From the NCBI GenBank assembly GCA_943787985.1, contig CALSOO010000001.1:75001-139000 (forward strand): 64,000 bases of DNA. The letters are read 5' to 3'. Origin of the DNA: an uncultured Paracoccaceae bacterium. Lineage in GTDB: Bacteria; Pseudomonadota; Alphaproteobacteria; Rhodobacterales; Rhodobacteraceae. Each line of letters opens with the position of its first letter. The first letter of the stretch is position 1. Under the pieces are notes generated by a model. It was not told the DNA's origin and ran no database searches. It saw only the letters and a program-made list of their open reading frames with translations. This document shows positions 10,451-19,849 of this stretch, piece after piece. Both the position numbers and the translations under genes were made by a program.

Positions 10451-13400
10451 CCTCGATTGATGTCGGCTCTGAGTGCGCGAGTCCAACTAATTTTCGTCGG
10501 GTCTGCGTTCAGTAGATCGTCAACATCTTCAGCTATACCCTCGACCCGGCGCATTTCGTTATTATAGAAATCGACAGTCCTGCTGATATTGCGCTCAAGA
10601 CCAGTGCGGGAGAAATTGTAGCACCACGCGTCCCGTTGGGTCTTTACGCCGCTGGAGTAGTTCTCAAACAGCACGGGAGCCGTTCGATCCTTCTTGTCCC
10701 CAGTTTTGATGAAGGCATCAAAACTGCCATCGCGCTGTTTCAGCCAGTCGCTATGCTCGTCCGGTTCAATCTGTGTCCATCCTGGCGATGCTGCAATCCC
10801 GCCGATGCTTCCGAAATCGCGAATGATCGCCAGCTTCTGTTTCTGGTCGAGGTAATCGCCGATGTCGTGGAAGTGGATGCGGCCATGCTCCGTCGACTCC
10901 GGGTTCTTGACCAGAACGCTGATCGCGATCGGCGCGCGGCTGCCTGAGCCGAAGATCTTACCGCCTTCGCGTGCGAGACCGCTCGCCGCTGGTGCGTTGG
11001 TTGCCGCGAAGGTGGAAGATGTAGAGCTCGCTGAACTCCTCAGTGCCTAGACACGCGCGAAGGCCGTCTGCGGCGTTGCCATCCACCCAGCCTGCATTGG
11101 TCACATAGGCCATGACGCCCGCATCCCCGATCCTGTCAGAGGCCCAACGGATGGCCCGGATATAGCTGTCATACAGGGCGTTCTTGTTGGTGGCGGTGGA
11201 CTTCGCCGCGTAGGTGTCGCGGATACGTCCATCCAGGCCCGGATAGCCCACGTTTGCATTGTTGTCGTTCGCGCTGTTCTGGCCAGAGGAGTACGGCGGA
11301 TTACCCACGATCACCCTAATATCCGTCGCCTTCTGTCGCTTCCGGCGCTCCGAGTTGTCGGGCATGTAATGCGAGATCAAGTCGTCACTTTCGTACATCT
11401 GGAAGGTGTCGGTCAGGCAGATGCCCTCGAAGGGCACATACTCGCCGCCCTGCAGCCCGTGATAGACCGCCTCGATGTTGATCGCAGCGATGTAATAGGC
11501 CAGCAGGACGATCTCGTTGGCGTGGATCTCGTGGCGGAACTTGTGCTCCATCTCCTCGGGCGCGATCAGGCCGGATTGCAGCAGGCGGGTGATGAAGGTG
11601 CCGGTGCCGGTGAAAGGGTCGATGATGTGGACGCCGGGGGAGCCGAGGGTCTGGCCGAATTCGGACTGCAGCACCTCGTTCACCGAATGGATGATGAAAT
11701 CCACGATCTCGACCGGGGTGTAAACGATGCCCAGCTTTTCGGTGGTGCGGGGGAAGGCGCGGCGAAAGAACTTGTCGTAAAGTTCGACGATCAGCTTTTG
11801 CTTGGCCTGGGGATCGGTGATGCCCTGCGACCGCAGCTTGACGCTGGCGTAGAACTTTTCGAGGTCTTTGGATTCCTTATCGAGGTTGGCCTCGTTCAGC
11901 ACATCCAGCACGCGCTGCATGGCGCGGGAGACGGGGTTTTCGGCGGTGAACTTATGGCCTTCGAACAGTGTCTCGAACACGGGGCGGGTGATGATGTGCT
12001 GGGCCAACATCTCTATGGCGTCGCCTTCGGAGATGGTGTCGTTCAGATCGTCGCGCAGTTCAGCTAGGAAGGCATCAAAGGCCTTGCGTGGCTCGGTATC
12101 CGGGTCTTTCAGCAGCGCGGTCAGACGGGTGATGTGGTTCTTGGCGATTTCGGCGATGGAGGCAGACCAGTCCTCCCAATAGTCCCGAGTGCCGCATTTC
12201 TTGACGATCTTGGCCATGATGGCGCGGGAGAATTCGTCGATGGAGAAGGCCATTTCCGTCTGCGTCGGGCCTTCGATCACCTCGTCCGCTGCGCCGCCGC
12301 TGCCGGAGCCGATGCCGGAACTGGCGGCCTTGGTCTTGGTTGGCAGGTTCTCGACCACGGCCGTGACGGAGCGAAGTTCCTCCGTATCGGCGTTGATGCC
12401 GACGATTTCGACCTGATCGGAAATGTCCTGCCCGAGTGAGGCCTTGTTAATCGTGCTGTCGAAGCGTTCATCGTGGGCGCGCAGAGCATTGAGAATCTGC
12501 CACACGACCCGGTAGCGCTCGTTGTCATTGAGCGCCTGTTCGGGTGGCACCCCTGCAGGAACACCCACGGGCAGGATGACATAGCCCATCTTTTTGGTGT
12601 CAGTCTTGCGCATGACGCGGCCGACGGATTGAACCACGTCGATCTGGCTCTTGCGGGGGTGCAGGAACATTATGGCGTCGAGAGCAGGGACATCGACGCC
12701 TTCGGAGAGGCAACGGGCATTGGTCAGAATGCGGCAGACATTGTCACCGGCATCTGCCTTGAGCCAGTCCAGAAGCGCGCCGCGCGTCTTGGCATTGAAG
12801 GTGCCGTCGACGTGTTCAATTTCGCATTGCAGGTGGTCTGAGGGTGTATCCTCCTCGAACAAGCTGTCCTGACCGAGGTATTCATCAACCACGGCGCTGA
12901 ATTCATCGCGGATCAGCTTGGAACTGCGGATGTCCTTGGCAAAGGCCAGCGCGCGACGCATCGGGTGTGGATCGGCGGACACATCGGCCTTCAGGTCGAT
13001 CTTGGTCAGCGCCTTGTAGCAGCCTATGATCTTGGTCGCGTCGTCCAGCACCAGTTCACTGCCCGCGTCGCCGAGCCGCTTTTGCACCGCCGCACTGACC
13101 AGGCCTTCGTCCATTGCCAGGACGATGACCTTGTAATCGGTCAGCAGGCCGTTCTGCACTGCCCAGCCAAAGCCCCTGTAAAACAGGGTTTCGCCAAAGA
13201 GCTCGGGGTTGTCCATCGACGCCAGTTCGGCACCGACCTCATCCGCCTTGCTGCGAACGTTGTCCCCGAAGATCCGGGGCGTGGCCGTCATGTAGAGACG
13301 CTTGTGACCCTGCCACGTGATCATCGCTGTGGATCTTGACGAAGTTCGACTCTTCCTCGCCTCTCGAGCGTCGCGCCGGTCGTGCGGTGAGCCTCGTCGC

Positions 13401-14387
13401 AGATGATCAGGTCGAATGCCGGCAGGCCCGGCTTCCTGCGCCCGGGTCAGGGTGACGATGGACTGATAGGTCGAGAAGATGACTGTCATCCGCTCCGGAT
13501 CGTCCTCGCCCGCCTTCTCGGCTACCTTTGGCCGGATCGGTGGTCGCCGGGAACGCCAGATCGTGGATCTCGATCTCGGCCACGTCGTCGGTGCTTCTTG
13601 CGGCGCTTTGCCGACATGGGCGTCGGAGCAGACGGCAAAAGCTCGGATCGGCGTTTCGGTGTCATTGGTCCATTCGCGCACCGTCTGGGACATCAGCGCC
13701 AGCGACGGCACCATGAACAGAACGCGCTTGCCTTTGCCTGCGATGGCCTCGGCGATCTTCAGGGCAGGTGAACGTTTTGCCTGTGCCGCACGCCATGATC
13801 ATCTTGCCACGGTCGGCCGCAGCCAGGCCCGCCGCTGACGTCCCTGCAAGTGCATCGCGCTGGTGCTGCCGCAGGGTCTTCTTCGTCGGCCAGGACGATC
13901 TCGCCGCGCGCCTCAAACACCGTCCACTCGATCCGGCTTTCCCGCAGATCGGTCAGCCCGATCCGGACAACTGGGATCGCCTGCCCCCGGATCATCTCCT
14001 CGGCGTTCGTCGCCCCACTCGCGCTCTGTCGTGTCCAGAACCACCCGCCGCCGGAACGGCTCCTTCCCGGAGGCCGAGATGAAGCTGTCGATATGCGCTT
14101 TCTGGATCGCGGGTTTCGGCCGCAGTAGAACTTGGCCTGGATCGCTGCGAAGCCTTCCTCGTTGCGCAGCTTGGCGACCAGGTCGATCCCGACATCCTTG
14201 CCGTCCCACCCGTTGGCTTCCTGCGCCCATTCGCTCCACGTTCCAGACCGCTTTGCCATATTCCTCGGCCTGAACCGGATCATTCAGGAAGAACGCAGAG
14301 GGCAAGGCGTTCGAAGTACGTACCCTTTTCGCGTTCGGTAACAGCTGCGTCGCGATAAGATTGCAGGATGCGGTCTATTGCGGTCAT
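10445..14387 (-). pseudogene. Type ISP restriction-modification enzyme (helicase-methyltransferase), multiply frameshifted, 3' truncated
   Basis: The start at ATG 14387 (M-T-A-I-D-R-I-L-Q-S-Y-R) and the parts V-G-I-D-L-V-A-K with I-Q-A-K-F-Y (Mrr-like nuclease), G-K-T in broken frame, L-Y-M-T-A-T-P (helicase III), V-G-R-V-M-R (helicase VI), D-P-F-T-G-T-G-T-F (SAM site) and N-P-P-Y (N6-adenine methylase IV) give the order of single-chain LlaGI/LlaBIII-type enzymes. The central frame 10958-13300 is open. At least four single-base shifts break 13900-14387, more affect 13300-13700, and one at about 10972 shifts the tail (which then reads G-G-K-I-F-G-S-G-S-R-A-P-I). Homology stops near 10448 at ...A-D-I-N-R-G-K, before the target-recognition end. 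Not functional as it stands. Confidence 0.85.
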
Positions 14388-14606
14388 GAAAATTTCCTTG
14401 CCCTTTGACCGCAACCTAACCGCGTTTCCCGGACCCGGCGACCCCCTATCGTCGGGCGTGGATGACCAAACATTGTCGCGTGGACCGCATCAAGGAATAT
14501 TCAACCTTAACAAGCTCTTGGCCCAAAAACCTTGCCAACCCTGCGTGACTCTTGAGGCGCGATCTCATAGCGTCCCGCTCTGAGTGGTGGTTCTGGGAGG
14601 CACGGG

Positions 14607-16664
14607 GTGAAGGCAGCAGAGACCAAGGTTGATCGTTTTCTGGCCAGCAATGAGACGTCATTCGCGATTCCGGTCTATCAGCGCAACTACGACTGGGCGA
14701 AGGCGCAATGCGCGCAGTTGTTCAAGGATATTCTGGAAGTTGGGGGCAGTGACGATCTGTCCGGGCATTTCATCGGCAGCGTCGTTTACGTGCATGATGA
14801 TGTTTACACGGTCTCAGGCCTTCGCGAATTTACGATCATTGATGGCCAGCAGCGCCTGACCACCCTGACGCTGATCTATATCGCCATTTTCCGCTACCTT
14901 GTTGCTGCTGGCGAAGAGCGCGAAGCCCAGCGCGTCTACAAAACGTTCCTGATCAACGAATTTGCAGAAGACGCCGAGAAGCTGAAGCTGAAACCGACCG
15001 ACAACAACAAGGCCGCGCTGGCGCAGCTCATGGATCCGCTGGAAGCGGTTAAGGTCAGCGGGTATTCGCGGTTGGTCGAGAATTTCCGCTTCTTTCAGAG
15101 CAGGATCGACGCGTCCAACGTGGCAATCGTCCTGAAGGGGCTGTCCAAGCTCATCTTTGTCGACATTGCGCTGGACCGCCAGAAGGACAACCCGCAGCGC
15201 ATCTTCGAGAGCCTGAATTCCACGGGTCTGGAGCTGTCGCAGGCTGACCTGATCCGCAACTACATCCTGATGGGATTGCCGCGCAAAGAGCAGGAGCAGG
15301 TGTTCCGCAAGTTCTGGGAGCCAATCGAGCGCAATGCGCGCAATCTCGAGGTGAATGAAAGCCGCGTGTCAGACTTCATCCGGGACTATCTGACGCTGAA
15401 GCAGAAGGACATTCCTAACAAAGGCGCGGTGTATGCCAAGTTCAAAGAGCGCTTTCCCACACCAAACTCGCCCGAGCTGATGGATGCGCTTGTCGAAATC
15501 CGCGATCTATCGAACGTCTATGCGCGCCTGCTCAATCCTGATCTGGAAGCCGACGCCGTGATCGCGCGCGAACTCGGCTATATCCGCACGCTTGAGATCA
15601 ACGTGTCCTATCCGTTTCTGATGCCGGTCTATCGGGATTTCCAGGCCGGGGTAATTTCCCAAGACGACTATGCTGCGGTGCTGCGTCTGGTGCAAAGCTA
15701 CGTCTGGCGCCGCGCAATCCTTGGCCTGCCCACCAACGCGCTAAACAAGATATTCATGGGCCTCTACGATCGGGTGGAGCCCGAGGAATATCTGACCTCG
15801 ATCCAGGCCGCGCTGATGCAGCGTGGCGGCACACAGCGTTTCCCGCGCGATCCCGAGGTGCTGGCTGTCCTCAAGGAGAAGGACATGTACAGCGTGAAGG
15901 GGCGCACGCGCACCTATTTCTTCGACAGGCTCGAAAATCACAACAACCGTGAGATCGTCGATGTCACGGTGCCCGGAATCACAGTCGAGCATATCTTCCC
16001 GCAAAACCCTGATCCGGAATGGCGCAGTATCCTCGAAGAGGACGACTATGCGGCGATGGGAGAGCACTACCTCAACACGATCGGTAACCTGACGTTGTCA
16101 GGCAACAACGGTCGACTTGGTAACAAGACATTTACCGCCAAGCGGGACATGAACCACGATGGTGCTGAACAAGGCTACCGCTACAGTCGACTCTGGCTTA
16201 ATCGCGACCTGCTGGCCCTTGATCATTGGAACGTGGCGCAGATCGAAGCGCGGGCAGAACGCATCGCACAACGGTTTCTTGAGGTCTGGCCCGCCCCCAG
16301 CGTGGACGTGCTAGTCGGCTCGGATGTTGATGAGATCAATATCTTTGAGGCGGAAGAACCGAAGTTCAAAAAATTGGAATATGCGGTTTTCCTTGGAAAC
16401 CGGCTCTGGGTGACGCAGGTCAGTCGTCTTTACGTAGAGGTCATCCAGCGTCTACTTTCTGAGCAACCTGACGCTTTCCACGGCACGAAGCTTGGGGATC
16501 GCATCCAGCTGGCCGCCGATCCCGCGAGTCTGCGCCAGTCGGTTCAGGTTGCGGAGGGCTATTTCGTCGAGGGCAACATCGATTCGACGACTAAATTCGA
16601 GAGGATGAAATTCACCTTGACCGAACTGGGTCTCGAGGATGAGCTGTTCATCAAGTTCGCATAG
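14607..16664 (+). CDS. GmrSD-like Type IV restriction enzyme (DUF262/DUF1524)
   Basis: An intact 685-residue protein from GTG 14607 behind GGGAGG. The N-terminal DUF262 (GmrS-like, ParB/Srx fold) shows I-P-V-Y-Q-R-N-Y-D-W, D-G-Q-Q-R-L-T-T-L and F-E-S-L-N-S-T-G-L-E-L-S-Q-A-D-L, the NTP-binding and hydrolysing part. DUF1524 at residues about 450-510 has the His-Me endonuclease signature V-E-H-I-F-P-Q-N...N-T-I-G-N-L-T-L...N-G-R-L-G-N-K. Such fusions cut modified phage DNA and recur in BREX and Ssp defence loci. It is divergent from the broken Type ISP gene (220-bp gap) and is the only undamaged nuclease of the group. A C-terminal domain of about 100 residues after the HNH part is not recognised. 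Confidence 0.88.
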   Translation: MKAAETKVDRFLASNETSFAIPVYQRNYDWAKAQCAQLFKDILEVGGSDDLSGHFIGSVVYVHDDVYTVSGLREFTIIDGQQRLTTLTLIYIAIFRYLVAAGEEREAQRVYKTFLINEFAEDAEKLKLKPTDNNKAALAQLMDPLEAVKVSGYSRLVENFRFFQSRIDASNVAIVLKGLSKLIFVDIALDRQKDNPQRIFESLNSTGLELSQADLIRNYILMGLPRKEQEQVFRKFWEPIERNARNLEVNESRVSDFIRDYLTLKQKDIPNKGAVYAKFKERFPTPNSPELMDALVEIRDLSNVYARLLNPDLEADAVIARELGYIRTLEINVSYPFLMPVYRDFQAGVISQDDYAAVLRLVQSYVWRRAILGLPTNALNKIFMGLYDRVEPEEYLTSIQAALMQRGGTQRFPRDPEVLAVLKEKDMYSVKGRTRTYFFDRLENHNNREIVDVTVPGITVEHIFPQNPDPEWRSILEEDDYAAMGEHYLNTIGNLTLSGNNGRLGNKTFTAKRDMNHDGAEQGYRYSRLWLNRDLLALDHWNVAQIEARAERIAQRFLEVWPAPSVDVLVGSDVDEINIFEAEEPKFKKLEYAVFLGNRLWVTQVSRLYVEVIQRLLSEQPDAFHGTKLGDRIQLAADPASLRQSVQVAEGYFVEGNIDSTTKFERMKFTLTELGLEDELFIKFA

Positions 16665-16678
16665 GGTTTGGGATACCT

Positions 16679-17336
16679 TCATCTTTTACTGACTGGCGTG
16701 CTTGCAGCCCAAGGCCGCACCTTCGGCATAGTTGTCATTACTTCCACATCCCGCAGCATGCGCCCCGCCACCAGCGCATCCCGCACCCAGCCCAGCGCCT
16801 GCCACCAATCCTCGTAACCGCGCCGGGCGGATGCGATCTGTTCCGGATGCGGCCGCCAGGTGACTGGACAGGCTAAAACCTCCATCGTTCGCCACTTCCC
16901 GCGGGTCAGCACGCGCTCAGTGCCGACCACGACCGTGGTCGCCCTAACACCATGCTGGTTTTGTCGCGTTTCCACCGGGACGCAGCGCGGCACGACACCG
17001 GGCATCCAGTCGGGGGAGTTCCGCCACGCGGATCGCCATGCGGACGCCACCGAGGCTGTCTGGCATTCCGGCGAGGATGGCGGCGATCACCTCGGCATCT
17101 GGGTGGGTGTAGCTGCCCATTTTGTGCTGGCCGCCGTCGACCTTGCAGCCCAGCGCCGCGCGCTGCAGCAGGACATATTCGAGGCCGAAGCCAAAGCCTT
17201 CTTCTGGCACGTCCTTGGGAGGCGGCAGCTCCAGTTGGGCTTTCTCGATTCGGAATGCCCATTCCAGCGCCGCCTGCACGCCCAGCGCTCGTTTTGTGCG
17301 TCCGTTGCGATTGAGGCCAGGTCTATGAAAGGTCAT
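16679..17336 (-). pseudogene. Conserved phage/ICE-type hypothetical protein, one frameshift
   Basis: ATG 17336 overlaps the stop of the upstream gene (ATGA). The frame begins M-T-F-H-R-P-G-L and runs through H-P-D-A-E-V-I-A-A-I-L-A-G-M-P and M-A-I-R-V-A-E-L-P-R. At about 17005 it must shift into a frame reading V-P-R-C-V-P-V-E-T-R, then W-W-Q-A-L-G-W-V-R-D, to a TGA at 16679, about 215 codons in all. Proteins of this look occur beside HTH replication-type genes in Rhodobacteraceae mobile elements; the function is unknown. Last gene of the coupled leftward operon. Confidence 0.55.
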
Positions 17337-18381
17337 CGCACACCTCGCATCCGGAGGCGTTCCGGGGTGACGAGCCCCCTCGCCAGCATCGCCCCGCACA
17401 TGGCGGCGCTGATCATGCTTTGGGGCAGGTATTCGTCGGAGTTCACCTTGGCCGCGTAGAACGCCGCCAGCTCATCCGGGCTGGGCGGTGGCGTGCCTTG
17501 GGCCTTGCGGCTGCGCTTGGTTTTCACGGAATTGCGCTGCGTCCTGCGCATCGCGCTGGGCGGCGCGTTCCATGAACCGGTCGAGAGCCTTTGGGCCCAT
17601 CGGGCGGGTTGGGATGATCGCGCCGGGTCTCGGTGGCGGTCTCGATGATCCGTTTCTCAGACAGCCCGAGGTCATCAATCCAGCGGCGCACATGGGTTCT
17701 GGCTGGCGCAGCCCTGCCACCAGGCGGGCAGGCTCGCATTGGCGGCGAAGCCCAGCGCCGAGAGCAGCTCAGCAAAGAACCGATCAAAATCGGCACTCGC
17801 GCGCAGCCGCGTCCTCCTCCTCCTTTACTGGTTTACTTAGTGGTTCTCTTACAAGGTTAGTGTCGCAATTTGAGACACGGGACTGGTCATTTTTGAGACA
17901 CGGGTTTGCGTCAAATTGAGACACGGGCCCGTGTCCGAAAATGAGACACGGCTTTGGGCCGGTTCTCGGACGACAAGCCTTTGCAGGCGTGCGCTTTTTC
18001 GGCAATCGACCCTTGTCTCAAATCCGGACACGGGGTTTCAGCCTCTCCGGCCTCGAAGGGATTGGTTGCATCACCCTCGATTTGGCCCGGCCCGCGCGGC
18101 GTGAACCCTGGCTCGCAACCCAGCAGATAGCGGGTGGGGCGCTGCTGCCCGGTCTTGGGATCTATGACCCTGATCCGACGAATGAGTCCGCGTGCTTCCA
18201 GCCCGTCGAGGTGGCGGTTCAGCGTTGCCCGGCTGATTTCGCAATCATGCGCCAGCCGCGCCTGCGAGGGAAAGCAGCCATAGTCCGGGTTGAACCGGTC
18301 GCAGAGATGCCACAGCACGATCTTGGTCGTCGGCTTCAGACCGCGCTGCTTGATGGCCCAGTTGGTGGCGTCATGGCTCAT
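17333..18381 (-). pseudogene. HTH-domain (replication/regulation-type) protein of the integrative element, several frameshifts
   Basis: ATG 18381 opens M-S-H-D-A-T-N-W-A-I with a winged-helix HTH at residues about 15-75 (K-I-V-L-W-H-L-C-D-R, S-Q-A-R-L-A, S-R-A-T-L-N-R-H-L-D). Other frames then continue what looks like one protein of about 350 residues: a repeated S/C-rich linker with D-T-N-L-V-R-E-P-L, then F-D-R-F-F-A-E-L-L-S-A-L-G-F, then R-R-W-I-D-D-L-G-L-S-E-K-R-I-I-E, A-L-D-R-F-M-E-R-A-A-Q-R, and the tail F-Y-A-A-K-V-N-S-D-E-Y-L-P. Shifts are needed near 17990, 17700, 17590 and 17530; the one near 17590 is one extra G in AAAGG. The linker DNA (17860-18030) has GAGACACGG repeated about four times. 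Joining these into one gene is inference from family memory. Confidence 0.55.
17860..18035. repeat. GAGACACGG short repeats inside the HTH gene
   Basis: GAGACACGG or close variants recur at about 17872, 17898, 17919 and 17951, with inverted forms (CCGTGTC, GGACACGGG) at 17928 and 18025, spaced roughly 20-30 bp. They encode the repeated (V/C)-S-x-(F/C)-D-T pattern of the protein linker. They could also be binding sites for the HTH product, as in iteron-type origins placed inside rep genes. Confidence 0.45.
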
Positions 18382-18774
18382 GGCGCGGGCCTCCGAGCTG
18401 GAGGCGCGATGCGGGTTGTAAACCCGTGATCCGCCAGTGCGCCCAGCGCATCGTCGAGGCTGCGCACTAGTGCCCAGCCGAAGCCCTGCGCCAGCACCGC
18501 ATCGCGAAACGCCTCCTGGTTGGGGCGCAGGCGCCCCTTGGGCGCCTTCAGCTCAAGAAAGAGGACGCGCCCGTCGCAGAGGACCATCAGGTCGGCAAAA
18601 CCTGCATGCACGCCCATGCCGACGAGGATCGCCTGGCGCTTTGCGCCGCGGGGGCCAGCCTCGGTCACCTCGTTGGCGCAGTGATGGATAATGGCCGTGC
18701 GCGGCAGGGCAACGCGCAGCGCCTGCACCACCGCGCGTTGCAGATCGGCCTCAGGGTGTGCCGCGCCGCTTCAT
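18378..18774 (-). pseudogene. VRR-NUC domain nuclease, one frameshift near the start
   Basis: ATG 18774 overlaps the previous stop (ATGA) and reads M-K-R-R-G-T-P. Skipping one T near 18753 continues E-A-D-L-Q-R-A-V-V-Q-A-L-R, the usual start of this family. The rest has H-H-C-A-N-E, G-F-A-D-L-M-V-L and F-L-E-L-K-A-P-K-G-R, the PD-(D/E)xK-like active site of stand-alone VRR-NUC proteins (Holliday-junction or flap nucleases of phages and ICEs), and Q-E-A-F-R-D-A-V, about 130 residues in total. Without correction, translation could begin only at GTG 18731. It sits between two coupled small genes of the element's leftward operon. Confidence 0.75.
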
Positions 18775-19037
18775 GACCCCACCTCCGGATCCGGCCGGTG
18801 GTTGCCCCGCGTGGGATGCCTTGCATCGACCACCACCAGCAGGATGCGGGCGTCCTCGCGTTCCTCATCCGTCTCGCCATGTTGAACGAGCACAGTGCAG
18901 GCCAGCCGGATCAGGTGATCGGAATGATGGGCCACGTCGGCCAGAACGGCGCGGGCCTCGCGCCGCCGCTCGTCGATCCAGTCCGTGCGCGCTGCGTCCC
19001 GCGCAGAGTGTTTGCGAACGGAAAGGTGCGGCTTCAT
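18771..19037 (-). CDS. Small conserved hypothetical protein of the element operon
   Basis: 88 residues from ATG 19037, overlapping both neighbours by 4 bp. Helical, strongly charged (R, E, D) and without cysteines: W-I-D-E-R-R-R-E-A-R-A-V-L-A-D-V, then Q-H-G-E-T-D-E-E-R-E-D-A-R. Not recognised. Its translational coupling to a putative excisionase and to VRR-NUC suggests a role in element replication, excision or control. Confidence 0.6.
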   Translation of the reverse strand: MKPHLSVRKHSARDAARTDWIDERRREARAVLADVAHHSDHLIRLACTVLVQHGETDEEREDARILLVVVDARHPTRGNHRPDPEVGS

Positions 19038-19279
19038 CGCCGACCTCCCGCGCGCCGGGGGCTCGGCAGTTCCTGCTGTTGCAGCCAATCCTGCACCGCG
19101 TCACGGCGGTAATAGACCTTGCGGCCCGCGCGCACGCAGGGCGGCCCGAAGCGTCGCGCCTCCCAGCGGCGCAGCGTGTCCACCGTCAGATCCAGCTCAA
19201 GCGCCAGGTCGAGGCGGCTGATCCAGCCGGTCAACACGCCACCTGGCGCGGATCGCTCTGAGGTTCCGGTATCTCGCAT
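19034..19279 (-). CDS. HTH DNA-binding protein, probable excisionase/AlpA-like
   Basis: 81 residues from ATG 19279, with GGGAGA about 9 bp upstream. The core I-S-R-L-D-L-A-L-E-L-D-L-T-V-D-T-L-R-R-W-E-A followed by V-R-A-G-R-K-V-Y-Y-R-R-D-A-V is the MerR/excisionase-type winged helix (HTH_17-like), a fold used by recombination directionality factors and AlpA regulators. It is divergent from the integrase with a 570-bp repeat-rich gap between them, and starts the operon that runs left to 16679. Confidence 0.75.
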   Translation of the reverse strand: MRDTGTSERSAPGGVLTGWISRLDLALELDLTVDTLRRWEARRFGPPCVRAGRKVYYRRDAVQDWLQQQELPSPRRAGGRR

Positions 19280-19344
19280 GCTCTTGTCTCCCGTTGATCG
19301 CCCGAAGCGGGCTGATTTCCGGATCCAAAAGACGCAGACGCAAA

Positions 19345-19419
19345 GGGGTGGCGGGAAGGCGCGGGGTGGCACTGGAATTGGCATTGCGTGCCACCCCTTG
19401 TTTTATTGGGGTTTGCGCG
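19345..19419 (+). repeat. Long repeat copy A between excisionase and integrase
   Basis: Begins GGGGTGGCGGGAAGGCGCGG and ends TTGTTTTATTGGGGTTTGCG, with an internal inverted pair GGGGTGGCA...TGCCACCCC. Copy C (19706-19781, opposite orientation) matches it over about 75 bp and copy B matches its right two thirds. Confidence 0.8.
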
Positions 19420-19557
19420 TCTGACGCGATGTCGGAAAGCTCAGGCGCAGGACGGGCAGGCGTGCCTGCGAGCACCGCGCCGGGGGCGGTTGTGCCCGTT
19501 TGCACCGCACGACGCCCGCATCGGGCGACGTTCGGCGGCACAGGCGGGGTTTGAGTT

Positions 19558-19628
19558 GGGTGGCAGGGTGGCATCGCTCTGCCGAAACCGCGCCACCCCC
19601 TGATTTCATTGGGAGTTTTACAAAACGC
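19558..19628 (+). repeat. Long repeat copy B
   Basis: Same orientation as A: GGGTGGCAGGGTGGCA..., then GCCACCCC followed by TGATTTCATTGGGAGTTTTA, corresponding to A's tail. More diverged than C. Confidence 0.7.
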
Positions 19629-19705
19629 GCTGGTGAATCTGGCGCCAATGCGCGCTGCGCGACCCGTTGCACGCCACCACCGCGCGGGCCGCGCTTGCCA
19701 GATTC

Positions 19706-19781
19706 TTTCGCAAAACCCAGCAAAACAACGGGTGGCACGGGTGCGGCGGTCCGGTGCCACCCTGCGCCTCCCCGCCACCCC
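19706..19781 (-). repeat. Long repeat copy C, inverted
   Basis: Its reverse complement starts GGGGTGGCGGGGAGGCGCAG and ends TTGTTTTGCTGGGTTTTGCG, close to copy A. It lies 70 bp before the integrase start. Confidence 0.8.
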
Positions 19782-19849
19782 GATGCCTGTGCTTGGCTTG
19801 ATTGTGGGGCGAATCTACGCCTGTGTCACAGGTGAAAGGAGGTCCTGAG

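Noticed and set aside
11369-12067. A 232-codon plus-strand frame rich in G, D and V
   Set aside because: It is exactly antisense to the helicase-methyltransferase coding frame, which has clear motifs; the composition is that of a shadow.
19385-19778. Overlapping frames of about 80-190 codons on both strands between the excisionase-like gene and the integrase
   Set aside because: They cover the long repeats and have low-complexity R/A/P/G-rich translations; a regulatory region explains the DNA better.
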